A stretch of 64,000 nt of DNA, taken from NCBI GenBank assembly GCA_921293015.1, contig OV121082.1:23661997-23725996 (forward strand), read 5' to 3'. The notes under the pieces are model-generated. The model saw only the letters and a program-made list of their open reading frames with translations, had not been told where the DNA came from and ran no database searches. The stretch is from Phorcus lineatus. Its lineage: Eukaryota > Mollusca > Gastropoda > Trochida > Trochidae. Position numbers and translations under genes: made by a program. How positions within the stretch are numbered: the first letter of the stretch is position 1; each line of letters starts with the position of its first letter. Shown in pieces: positions 54,201-64,000 of the stretch.

Positions 54201-57060
54201 ATATTTTTTAATGTGGAATAAATATACCGGTGGCGTGAAATGAAACAAAATTCAAATCAGCAGATTGTTCGCAGTATCCTTATGGTATTTTGGTATGCAT
54301 TATAACAGGATAGTATTTAAAGGAAAAAATCTTTGAACTAAAGATGCTGTACGTCTTTCATTAATTCAAATGTTAAATGATCGATAAATACACTTTATAT
54401 TAACGTTAATGATATTTCTTTTAAAAAGTACATAATTTCTTTCTTTCATCTATAAAAAATAATATGGATCGACTTGCACTTTGTCAACAGAAACAAGCTT
54501 ATAATTCTTTCAAAAGCCACACAATGTAATAAAAGACCAACTAACATGTCCTTGCGGAAAGGATCAACTTAATCCGATTCAATTGATATTTGTAGCTTTT
54601 TCCAAAATTATGATACATAACGCTAAATATTATTATAAATGTGAGAATGATATTTGAATTTTGTGTATAATGAGGCGTTTGCAATGTCGAAGCTAAATTT
54701 AACTGTGATTAAACCTTCCACTTCTATGAATGCATTACACGTTTGTATATTGCTAAAATCAATCTGAAAAAGATAAATACAAACGAATGCAATACCTTTA
54801 ACCAATTTATCTTCAGAAGCTGTAGTACTATCAAATATTAGTTCTATATCATTTACCATTGTAGATACTGTTGTATCTTTTTCACTCGTATGATAAGGTA
54901 ATTGGTTTTTAAAACTTGATTCTCCCATAAAAGTATGTCAAGGAATTTTCCTGAACAATTCATATCATCTTTTAAATTCATCTGGTTGGTTTACATCGAG
55001 GTCTCAAGTACCCGAGCCTGGGACTAGGGAGACCTGTACCCGAATACCAAATGTTATTCTAATATTACTAATCAAAACTCAACTTCCATATCAGTATGAT
55101 GGTCCGTTAACCACAATGTACGCACTGGAGGGTGTTTTTTAACAGTTAAAACAGTAATACGTGGGAAACATATGACCTTTCTCCGATGTCAAAAGTGTGA
55201 AAGAAACCCCCAACATGCAACTGAACAGCGACTAATGCATTATAAATCATATATTCGAGTACTGTCCTTATGAAGGGAATGCAGCTTTTCACAAAAACTT
55301 TTCAAATTCAAGAGTATTCACTTATATGTATTTTTTTCAGTTCAAACTCACAACTCAGTGCGTAACCTTCACAACCTTTGATACAAATCAAGCCTCATTA
55401 AACTAGGCGAAAACATCCTGAAGATATAATTATAAGATTTATTTCAGTTTCGAATCCAACACGGGTGATTGTATTCGATCTCTCTGCACTTGACCCAGAA
55501 ATAAAATCGGGCCATTATGACGTCATAACCGGTCGTCCCAAGTTCATTCAACTTAAAAATTTTCACGCTCGTCTTTCAAGTTTACCCCAACAGGAATAAA
55601 CAAACCTCCTCCCACTATATGACTAATAATTGCGACTGTAAACGCACCGTATGCCCTCGTGAAATAATAATAACGCTACGTTACCGACTGATTCCGATAT
55701 AAACACGATATTGTGTACCGAGACACACGCCGCATTTTCCTGCCTCCCCACAACAGCATCTTGTGCCAAGGACGCTACGTCATCTAATATATACCGTATT
55801 TCTTCCGAACAGACATTTGAAGAGATAGAGCCATCTGTTCAGAATCTATCTTGTGTGTCTCTAGAACCCTTCAAACCATACATAATCAAAAATATGTTTT
55901 AAGTCCAATCTGCCGCTAGAAAAAAAAATCTTATTGAGGATATTCGGTATGCCATTTGAAACGTTTAGTTACTTAAATAATACTTACAGCTGTTGTAAAA
56001 AAAAAAAAAATCCAGTTTTTAAAAATTATTTGTGTACGTAAAAGTGTCAAAATATAAACACAAACAATATTTTGTTTGCTATTGAATCTGAATTATTACT
56101 CTAACAGTCCCCTTACTTATGTTATTTTGGGCAATAGTTCCATCTACTATGTATTTAAGTAACATTTTTTTATAAAAAGAATTGCCGTCAGGAAGTTAAT
56201 ACCATTTTAAGATCACCGGATGATGATTCTGATAACACTAAGAAAGACAAACTGGAGATGAAGTGACAAAAAAATCTTTGTCTACAAAAATGATAATTGG
56301 TTTAGATGTTTTAAGTAATATTACTGGTCAATCTAAAAAACTAAGACCTTTGTTTTATTTTTCTTTCTTGATTCCATTCACTGTATTTCATTAAGTATTA
56401 AAAATCTGACATGATATTTCAAAGGTTTTAAGTATAATCTATCAATGCCTTTAAAGCGCCGCTCTTCACATATAAAAAACCTTAATTGAAATGAATACGG
56501 TTACATGGCTCTGCTTCAAAGCAAATGTTTTGACTCGGCGGTTTTTTTTCATTCCTCAATCAATTTTCTCTGTAAATATGCAATCGTGATTTGAACACCT
56601 ACGTACGATATTTCCCGAAAACGTATCCCGTTTATCAACATGCGTGGGGAGCTTAGAGTTTGAAATGAATGTGCTTCAAAATGTTTGTTAGATGCAACAA
56701 TTGATATCCTTTTAACAGGAAGTTGTTGCAGTGTCATATTGAATACGTCACTTTCAAGAACACGCATACTTATAGACCAGTATATGTTAATGCAGCTTTT
56801 AATTAAAAAAAGGGTCAGGTTTTTGCTCATGGACATTTTTAGTTCATTTTGTTCATGTTTCTTCAAAGCAACCTTTGATCCTTCTGTCAACAAAAGTAAC
56901 AATGTTTTGAATGATTTTCCAAAGGTTGCCTTTTTTATTTTAGCCCTTTTTTAAAGTGAAAATTTGAACTTTAAAGTACTTTAACATTAATTTTTTTTAT
57001 ATTAAATCACATGTTCCTTTTAATGCCAAATAATGCATAGAATCATTTCTGTGAAAGGGT
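51270..57060. other. AT-rich intergenic region between SLC16-B and the TLR, left part
   Basis: About 5.8 kb with no supportable gene. Locally GC- and CpG-richer patches occur near 52130-52350 and 54060-54130. A TATATAAAG box at 53962 precedes a small open frame with a GT donor (see findings). Reading frames of 63-101 codons (for example 54928-54623 minus, 55711-55902 plus) have no recognisable domain. Confidence 0.5.
53962..53970 (+). promoter_or_regulatory. Candidate TATA box
   Basis: TATATAAAG, followed about 185 bp later by an ATG (54147), eleven codons and a GT donor at 54179, with a CpG-containing stretch between. No downstream exon on the plus strand was found, so this may be chance in AT-rich DNA. 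Confidence 0.2.
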
Positions 57061-57082
57061 GAAACATCTAATAAGTCATTAC

Positions 57083-57545
57083 AAGGGCTCCAGATAAGAT
57101 GCGTAGATCTGCGTAAAATACGCACGGGTAATTAAGAAATACGCATTAAAAATGAAATCAATGAGTGACAGATACGCAAAAATTTCCGAAAATACGAGTC
57201 AGATATTTGTTTGCAGGAGTGATCGTGACTTGTCCAAATAAAGTTTTATTTGTACATGTCTGATCTTTACATCTTGAATAGTAGCCAAATAATGCAAACT
57301 TGTATGAAAACAAAGATTACCAAGTTTATATTCCATCAAAGAGAAATCTCTCGTTTATTTACAGATTAAACTTGTTAAAAATATAATCAAGGAGAAGCAT
57401 CGAAGAAGGTGCTAGCTTGGAATGAGGATCTGAAAACGATAAACCCTGAAATACTCCTGATTTTGTTTCATGTGGTTAATTTCTTCCTAAAGTTTTATTT
57501 TGAGGAGTGAATACCCCTGAGTTCAAAAAATTATCTGGAGCCCTG
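57083..57545. mobile_element. MITE with 14-bp terminal inverted repeats
   Basis: The ends AGGGCTCCAGATAA (from 57084) and TTATCTGGAGCCCT (to 57544) are perfect inverted repeats, and the direct repeat CATTAC flanks the element (57077-57082 and 57546-57551). There is no open frame inside. The CAGGG-like end and short target duplication suggest a non-autonomous hAT-like element. Confidence 0.75.
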
Positions 57546-57834
57546 CATTACTCAACCCGATTTTGCGTATCCTTGAAAACTTTCCTGTGACCATTAAATC
57601 GTATGGAATTTGAAGAAAAACGGGAAAAGGATTGTTTCCAATCGAACTTTATACGTTCGTTTTAGTACTCATTTGATTAAATAAATAGATTGGGTCACGT
57701 TTGTTTTTCGTTTAACGAAATTCCTGTACATCCATGTGAATACGTGCTTCGTGCTGACTCAGTTGTTGGACTCGTATATGCTTAGTATGGAACCGTATTT
57801 CTGCGAGAAGTGAAAAAAAGTATACAGAACTTGT

Positions 57835-58205
57835 AATTTGATGATACTTTTATCTAATTAGATGATAGGTTTGTCTAATAAAATGATCCTTTTGTCTAAT
57901 TAGACGATAGTTTAGTCGAATTAGATGATAGTTTAGTCTAATTAGATGATACTCTTAACTAATTAGCTCTTTGATATAATCATTTATTAGCTAAAATCAT
58001 TATATAATCAGATGAAAATACTGTCTAATTAGATAAAACTATCATATAATTACATGAATCTTTCATATAATTAGATGAAACTTTCTTATAATTTGATGAA
58101 ACAATATCTAATTAGATGGAACTTTCAACTTATTAGATGAAATTCATTTAGATGAAATTATCATTTAATTAGATGAAACAATTATCTAATTAGATGAAGC
58201 TGTCA
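57835..58205. repeat. Degenerate ~22-bp AT-rich repeat with TCTAATTAGA palindromes
   Basis: About 16 imperfect units of the form (T)CTAATTAGATGATAGTTTAG in the left half and AATTAGATGAAACTTTCATA in the right half. The self-complementary core TCTAATTAGA or TAATTAGA recurs throughout, and TAATTA is also a homeodomain core site. Confidence 0.8.
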
Positions 58206-60108
58206 TCGAGGTAGAACTTTTGTAAATTTTTGTCACTGCTGGCAGCAATGCGCTTCTATAGCTAAGCTTTATGAATGGTGACAATATATTGAGGAGCTTT
58301 GAATGTTTCTATAATTACTTTTAAGTGGTTCAGTCTAGTGACAATTATATTACATATCAATAAGTCGAAACACCTCATTGGTAAAGCATTGACATAGTTC
58401 ATTTTCCATTGCAAACACACAAACTAATATTCAATTCATAATTACACGCCATATGAGGACTTGGTCAGTGGTGTAAACAAATCTGTCATAGCCCGCGGAT
58501 AGGTAACATTGTGCAATGGGAAAATTGTCCATTCAAAATTTTACCGTACGTTTATTCTGTAAAATTCATTATATTGCGGACTAGCATGGTTAAAAAGGAT
58601 AAATGAAGCGTACATAGAAATAAAATCCACACACGAGAATATGTGTAAAATCCAGAGTGCCAGTTGTTAGATTTTCCTTGTAAACTAACAATTGTCATGC
58701 TTTTTAAATACATTATTTACAATATATCTTAATTATATATTTCTTCTTTCATAAATGGTGGTATGAAAGCAAGATAGAATACAAAACTAAATTGCTGTTT
58801 TATTTCATTTATGTTGTCAAATGACTTTGAAATAATAAATAAACCCATATCAACTCCGAACTCGAGTCAGAATAATGTTATTAACATCATATGGCGTCAA
58901 ACTGTTATCTTCACTCTTCATACCGTTTATAAAACAATAAAGACCTCATGAAATGTATTTCTTGATTATCTTACTTTCGTCTTATATAGATAAACTCGGT
59001 AGACACTACGCAAACGCAAATGCCCTTGAAAAAATAAATGACAGAGCTAAACGATACAGTTTCCTTGTAATTTGTAAATGGGTTTAAATGTACGGGCTCT
59101 AAAGCCTGTGGTAGTGAAAGCAAAGGTTCCTTATAAACCAAAATGCAGTTGAAGATGTGTTTGTTAACACTTTGAAATCAAGTTTTGTATAGTGCCACAG
59201 GATCAAAATATGTTCGTATAAACAATCCTCCATATAATCGCATTCATCATGAAAGGAGGAAATATTTCAACCACATACCAATACAAAGACCATCTGTTAA
59301 AATGTTTCCGTTCCCGCTTCCCGTAGCGTATTGGTTCATGTGCCTTGTGTAGTGAACCGGAAAACGACCATTCAGCCGACACGAGTTGGACTCTTCAATA
59401 GCTGTGAATATTTTTGTGCATTTGTACACTTATATTATCTTCCTTGCTACGTACTGAGTGATGTTTGTTTTGTGATCGTCTCAAATTCCATTGGGCAGTC
59501 GAGAGTTTAACCACAACGAAACCTCCAGCTGATGTGTCAAACTTTATTCGTGAGATAACCATGCAACCAACATGCTTTGAACAAAAATATACCCATAATT
59601 GCGTTAATTTCTCGGATAATCAATGTCATGCTCTTTGTTGTAGACTTTAGATAACTTCTAGCACTAAGGAAATTCATTTAATCAGTAACGAATCTATATC
59701 TTGTGCAAACATCATAGATAAATGATTTTAAAGTTATTAATGACATAGTTTCCTTGTGTGACTCCATCATCAGTTTTAAACAAACCAGTTAAGAGTTTTA
59801 CTTTTACAAAACTCGGTTATATGATGAATCAATTACGGAGGAACTACGAATGAGAGCACTTATTTCTAAAATCTTCCTCTGACAAGAAAGAAGGTAGAAG
59901 GTTGTATCCTAGCGGTCCCAATAGCTGTTATGATTTGCCATGTCCGTTTTCCTCACCCCTCCCGAAAGGTCTTCATATCGTCGATCTCTTAGGCACACAG
60001 GATGCGTCTTAGTTCTAACTGTTGGTCATCAATGTAAGATTTTCCCAAATGGATAGGTCAATCAATCAGATACCAGCGGCACATCGTTCAGGTCCATTTG
60101 GCTACTGT
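58206..60108. other. Downstream flank of the TLR gene
   Basis: About 1.9 kb with no supportable gene. It should contain the TLR 3' UTR (minus strand). A TTTATT near 59542 reads AATAAA on the minus strand and is a candidate poly(A) signal about 570 bp past the stop codon. Confidence 0.45.
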
Positions 60109-62640
60109 TCATGTTTTCAGTGTTATGTTCAGATTTCTCCAAAAGAGGTCGGCATCTCCATCAGTAGGGTATTCCAAGTAAGAATTGGTCTGGATATTAT
60201 AGAGAATCTCTGAAGGAATGTCCTTCAAGGGGATCTGTTCCATCATTATAATCAATAACACATCTCTCCCAGTCGTCACTCGCTCCATGTTGGCCATCTG
60301 AAGTTCATACATGCACCAATAACTCGCCAAGAAGTTTCTGGACAAGATGCAGACAGTTCGTTTGCTGTTTTGGATGGCTTCAATGATGTTCTCTGCAATG
60401 GGTCGACCAGGGGTGAAATCTCTCTGGTGAATGTTCAGCATGAAATTCTCGTCACTCTCCAACTTATTGACCATTTCATTTACAACAAATTCTCTATTTT
60501 CCTCAGCGTAAGACACGAAGGCATCATATTTGAACTGAGGGCTGTCTACTCTAGAAGAATTGTATCTATATTTGGCAGCAAAATACCAGTACCGTAGTTT
60601 CCATCTAAAGCGATGGATAATTCCTCCAACGATTACACAAAGTATCAATGAAACTGCTGCTGTGACTCCAAGCAGAGTACTTAGATACCTGCAGGAATAT
60701 TCTATCTGTGTATATAGATTAATGACATCTAATTTATTGGTAAATTTGTACTTACTCCCATTTGCAAGCATGCATATATATGATGAGATATTTCCGAGGT
60801 CAATGCTTGATTGGGAAATCCATTGAACAGTTTGTAAACATTCACAAGTACATCTCAAGGGATTATTACCTATATCCAATGACACATTTTTCACATTTGC
60901 ATGCGTTTTCATTTCATTGATAAACTCTTGGTCAAGCCATTGGATCCCGTTGTTGCTAAGATCTATATGAACTAGATTATTGATGTTTGTTATGTCTACA
61001 GAATAGATTCGATTGTGAGCAATTATCAGCACTTCTAATGATATAAGGCCAGAAAATGTGTTTTTGTGCAGCTTTGTTATCATATTTTCTGTGAGATTCA
61101 AAACTTTCAAAGCGGTCAATCTCATAAAGATCAAACCTTTAGTATCAGCCGCAAGCATGTGACCAAGGAAATTATATGAAATATCCAGATTTAAAAGTTT
61201 AGGAAAGGTGTCAAAGAAATGATAACCAATGACTTTAACTCTGTTAACAGACAAATTCAAATGAGTCAGTTCATCAAAGCCAGTGACAGGCCCAATCCAT
61301 TCAGAAATAACATTGTATGATAAATCAATTGATTTGACAAAATTTGGAATAAAATTAATTGGACCCATCTGCAGCCTTACTCCAGCCGATCTCCATTTAA
61401 TTACTGTCAAACTGCGCGGTAATCCAAAGGAGATATTGCCATGCAATGCATTTTCTAGGTATTGAGAGGCACTTTTCATAGTGAAAAACTTGACTCCATT
61501 CAATATCTTCCTTTTCTTTCTTTGTCTGACAATAGTGCATCCACCAAATACGTCATCGAAATTTTCAGGATTGTCATGATCCAAAAGGTTATCTATTCCA
61601 GAGATGTCGATTTCAGTAACGCTGAGGGATGGAAGATATATTACATATGCAGAAAACTCCAATCTGTTATCCCTCACCGATATTGTCCTTAGTGTTTTAG
61701 GTAGAAAACCAAGTGCATTAAACTCACAAGCAGATATTTTGTTAGAGTCCAAACGTAAAGCCTTCAGAGACGTATTCTGCAAGTTTTGTCCTAATCGCTC
61801 TGGGACAATAACCGAAAGAGGAAAGTGCTGTTCAATCTGATTAGCAAAGAGTATCTTGATGGTAGGGGATATTCCTTCTGTGGCATGGGTTAATCCCTTC
61901 ATCCCAACACACCTATTATGAGAAATATCTAAAAGGGTTAGTTTTTGCATGTGAGCAAATGAACCATTTTCAATGAAAAACAACCCCTTACAATAGTTGA
62001 TGAATACTTTGCTTAGGTATTTAAGATTGATAAAAGTGCTTCTAACAATTTTAGTAATTTTACAGTACCCTTTCGCCCCATTTATTTGAATTTCGTCAAG
62101 GTTCTTCATGTTACGAAATCCTTCCCCAAACTGTTGATTGTCCAGACCATCAATATATAAGCCTTCGAGTGACTTCAGAGCCTGTAGTGCTTTATCTGGA
62201 TATGTAACTGAATGGCTTCCTTGTATTCGTAGCATGATCAGCTTCTTCAATGGTGAGAAAAGTAAAGTAGAAAAGTTTTCATAAGTGAAGGGATTGTGGT
62301 CCAAATACAAATTCCTAAGATTCTTCAAAGCATGGAAAGATCCTTTTGGAATAAAACTTATGTTGTTCCAGGAAATATCCAAAAGTGTTAGATGTTCATA
62401 ATCCTTGAATGTTTTGGAGGTAAGATGCAAGTGGTTGTGCCGAAATAAGAGTTCAGTTATATCAACTGTAAAGGCTATAAGGTCATTAGGTATTTCTGTC
62501 AGATTTTTCCGATTGCAGTTTGCCCTCAAATCTTTGTCTTTAGCAGAAACGTTCTTACATCGACATGGGTAACAAGGATCTGCGTGAATTCCAAGAAGGG
62601 CACAAGTGAAAAGAAGCTGCAGCAATCTGATGATTGACAT
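60109..62640 (-). CDS. Toll-like receptor, 843 residues, single coding exon
   Basis: Membrane innate-immune receptor expected to signal through TIR adaptors such as MyD88. The start at 62640 gives a signal peptide (MSIIRLLQLLFTCALLGIHA). Next come an LRRNT with Cys 23, 26, 28 and 42, about 20 leucine-rich repeats in two blocks (to ~350 and from ~405), and a single LRRCT (Cys 597, 599, 601, 623). A membrane span covers about 652-675. The TIR domain starts at 703, with box 1 YDAFVSY (705-711), the BB-loop RDFTPG with its conserved Pro 744, and box 3 FW at 833-834. One C-terminal cysteine cluster makes it a single-cysteine-cluster (vertebrate-like) TLR. The linker at 350-405 contains a basic RQRKKRK. 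A good splice acceptor lies 4 bp before the ATG, so a 5' UTR intron is likely. The ligand is unknown. Confidence 0.95.
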   Translation of the reverse strand: MSIIRLLQLLFTCALLGIHADPCYPCRCKNVSAKDKDLRANCNRKNLTEIPNDLIAFTVDITELLFRHNHLHLTSKTFKDYEHLTLLDISWNNISFIPKGSFHALKNLRNLYLDHNPFTYENFSTLLFSPLKKLIMLRIQGSHSVTYPDKALQALKSLEGLYIDGLDNQQFGEGFRNMKNLDEIQINGAKGYCKITKIVRSTFINLKYLSKVFINYCKGLFFIENGSFAHMQKLTLLDISHNRCVGMKGLTHATEGISPTIKILFANQIEQHFPLSVIVPERLGQNLQNTSLKALRLDSNKISACEFNALGFLPKTLRTISVRDNRLEFSAYVIYLPSLSVTEIDISGIDNLLDHDNPENFDDVFGGCTIVRQRKKRKILNGVKFFTMKSASQYLENALHGNISFGLPRSLTVIKWRSAGVRLQMGPINFIPNFVKSIDLSYNVISEWIGPVTGFDELTHLNLSVNRVKVIGYHFFDTFPKLLNLDISYNFLGHMLAADTKGLIFMRLTALKVLNLTENMITKLHKNTFSGLISLEVLIIAHNRIYSVDITNINNLVHIDLSNNGIQWLDQEFINEMKTHANVKNVSLDIGNNPLRCTCECLQTVQWISQSSIDLGNISSYICMLANGSKYKFTNKLDVINLYTQIEYSCRYLSTLLGVTAAVSLILCVIVGGIIHRFRWKLRYWYFAAKYRYNSSRVDSPQFKYDAFVSYAEENREFVVNEMVNKLESDENFMLNIHQRDFTPGRPIAENIIEAIQNSKRTVCILSRNFLASYWCMYELQMANMERVTTGRDVLLIIMMEQIPLKDIPSEILYNIQTNSYLEYPTDGDADLFWRNLNITLKT

Positions 62641-62665
62641 GATTCTGGATAGAAAAAGAACAAAA
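62641..62665 (-). promoter_or_regulatory. Splice acceptor just upstream of the TLR start codon
   Basis: The minus strand reads a pyrimidine-rich tract ending in TTCTTTTTCTATCCAG, then AATC and the ATG at 62640. The first transcribed exon is therefore probably further upstream; a GT donor near 63715 (ATAAG|GTACGG) is one candidate. Confidence 0.5.
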
Positions 62666-62765
62666 TCAGTTAAATAGATAACTCGTTTTGTTAAAAGCTA
62701 TTTCGTAATACATCTTTCACGTATCATCTCAAACTTAAGATCTATAACCACCTAACATATCACTA

Positions 62766-63600
62766 AAATCGGTTATTTAGGCGTATGAATTTATATAGAA
62801 GTAAAGCTTATGCAAGAGAGTGTTATTGCCGTTTTCTTACAGCCGGAATAATATACCATCTGGAGAGATAACCATCTCGTCATTGCGAGATAAGTAGGAA
62901 CGTAATAGATACCCAATATCTAAAGACATTGACTCAACTGCATTAGTTACAATACATAAAATGGTTATAAAGCAGCTATGTAACTGTTACATAGCTGCTT
63001 TATAACCATTTTACGTTTTTCATCAGTCAATTTATTAGTTAAGGCAAGACTATTTGTTTTGGTCATTATACCATGGTAACACCAAAATAATAAAACAATT
63101 TAAAAGAAGGATGGGAAAGCCTTATTCAATGTTGATATCTATCACCATCTACCATTTCAATAAAACTCAATCATGTAGGTGTATGAATTTGTATGCATTA
63201 CAGTGTCACGGTCAAGTGTGCAAAAGAGTATTATTTCCGTGTTGATATATACCGTCATGAGAAACTACAAACTTGTCGTTGTGCTGAGATAACTATGATG
63301 ATTTCAATGTATGAACTATATTTCAAACACTTCATATTACATTGAGTAGAAATAGCTACCATTAAATTCTATGATAATACCACCTAGGATTCTTACAACG
63401 CTGCTTAAAAACCATTTTATGTTTCAAGGGCGTGCTTAGAGCTTTTAAAAAAATTCCTATTCCTCACTTTAAGACCATGACCATACTATGAATTCGAGAT
63501 TATGCTTTTATGGAAAAAACCCAACAAGTAAAGCGGCTACTAAAGCCTAATTTCATTTTGATATTATTCCCTATAAACCATATGCCATACTAACACCAAA
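62766..63600. repeat. Diverged tandem duplication (~400 bp period) upstream of the TLR
   Basis: The anchors GTATGAATTT (62782 and 63181), a GAGAGTGTTATTGCCGT / AAGAGTATTATTTCCGT pair, and GCTGCTTTATAACCATTTTA (62994) / GCTGCTTAAAAACCATTTTA (63399) are offset by 399-405 bp in the same order. The second copy is more diverged and has only one arm of the palindrome. Confidence 0.65.
62957..63013. repeat. Perfect 57-bp palindrome (28-nt arms, 1-nt centre)
   Basis: Arms at 62957-62984 and 62986-63013 are exact reverse complements around a single T at 62985. The arm contains GGTTATAAAGCAGCTATGTA. It lies 317 bp upstream of the TLR start codon, within the probable 5' UTR intron or promoter. Confidence 0.95.
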
Positions 63601-64000
63601 TGCAATTTGTTATAAAACAAAATTTGTTCTTAAATTATTTTCAAATTCAACGAAGTTAAAGTATCAAACATTACATTCATACCAAATATTTAAATTGACA
63701 GATATACCGTACCTTATGGCAACAAACACTTCCTGAGCAGTCTTTTGTTGTGGAAATGAACTACAACGTAGCTGTATTGAATCGTGCACATGAGAGCGAC
63801 TGTTCTGTATTGACCTGAATATGTTATCTTCTAGAGGTAAATATGACCGGGATAAAGAGAAGTGAACTTTTTCCGTGTAATAGATCTCAACAGGAAAGCA
63901 CGATAACCTCTGCTGTGTGTGGATGACAAATGACAAAACCTTCACATGAATATGTCCAGTATAAAAGATTTTAACACAAGAGCTGTATTTACTTACTATT
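63601..64000 (-). other. Possible upstream exon or promoter region of the TLR
   Basis: A minus-strand frame of 93 codons (63945-63664) contains a GT donor (ATAAG|GTACGG near 63715). It has no known domain and the TLR already has its own signal peptide, so if transcribed it is more likely 5' UTR. Confidence 0.3.

Noticed and set aside
54623..54928. 101-codon minus frame with intron-like GTATTG..TTTTTCAG inside
   Set aside because: The internal intron would be only 32 bp, too short for an animal, and removing it breaks the frame. No domain is recognised.
56549..56954. Overlapping 117-codon minus and 89-codon plus frames
   Set aside because: No recognisable motif, AT-rich composition and no splice support; likely chance or an unrecognised repeat.
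60109..62640. Several 60-88-codon plus-strand frames opposite the TLR
   Set aside because: They are shadows of the TLR coding strand with no independent support.

Overview
The window is animal nuclear DNA. It has spliced genes with GT-AG introns, low gene density, an AT-rich background, and many tRNA-derived SINEs, LINE remnants, MITE-like elements and satellites. The repeat content (SINE tails ending in a GCGTTAAA..CTCACTCA-type motif, scattered GGGAGGTAACTC motifs) and the gene content suggest a lophotrochozoan, most likely a gastropod mollusc. That placement is inference from pattern memory; the exact lineage cannot be fixed from the sequence alone.

Layout. (1) 881-18019, plus strand: 23 exons encode the C-terminal three quarters (1,489 residues) of a class II non-muscle myosin heavy chain. 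The N-terminal motor lies upstream of the window. Every junction is phase-consistent and the total is an exact multiple of three. A long 3' UTR runs to about 20030. (2) 20031-24880: AT-rich intergenic DNA with SINE copies and a ~70-bp satellite. (3) 24881-30272, minus strand: a four-exon SLC16 (monocarboxylate transporter-like) gene whose large intron holds a perfect 28-bp minisatellite, an inverted SINE and a ~1.6 kb element built of ~145-bp repeats. (4) 30273-46703: intergenic DNA with a (GA)n microsatellite, a MITE with a 10-bp target duplication, a broken Jockey-like LINE, two more SINEs, minisatellites, and short decayed stretches that resemble fibrinogen-related domains. (5) 46704-51217, minus strand: a second SLC16 gene, paralogous to the first, with the same three intron phases and an identical second-exon length but a longer acidic repeat tail. 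(6) 51270-60108: mostly featureless AT-rich DNA with one MITE and an unusual TCTAATTAGA-rich repeat. (7) 60109-62640, minus strand: an intronless Toll-like receptor of 843 residues with signal peptide, LRR ectodomain, one membrane span and a TIR domain. A perfect 57-bp palindrome and a diverged ~400-bp tandem duplication lie upstream of it.

The genes do not form one functional system: a cytoskeletal motor, a tandem pair of solute carriers and an innate immune receptor. The more unusual points are a second open frame in the last myosin exon, reachable by skipping the penultimate exon; a basic, furin-like motif in the middle of the TLR ectodomain; the decayed FReD-like cluster; a satellite that repeats the splice donor of an SLC16 intron; and the palindromic DNA upstream of the TLR. 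No clear previously undescribed system was found.
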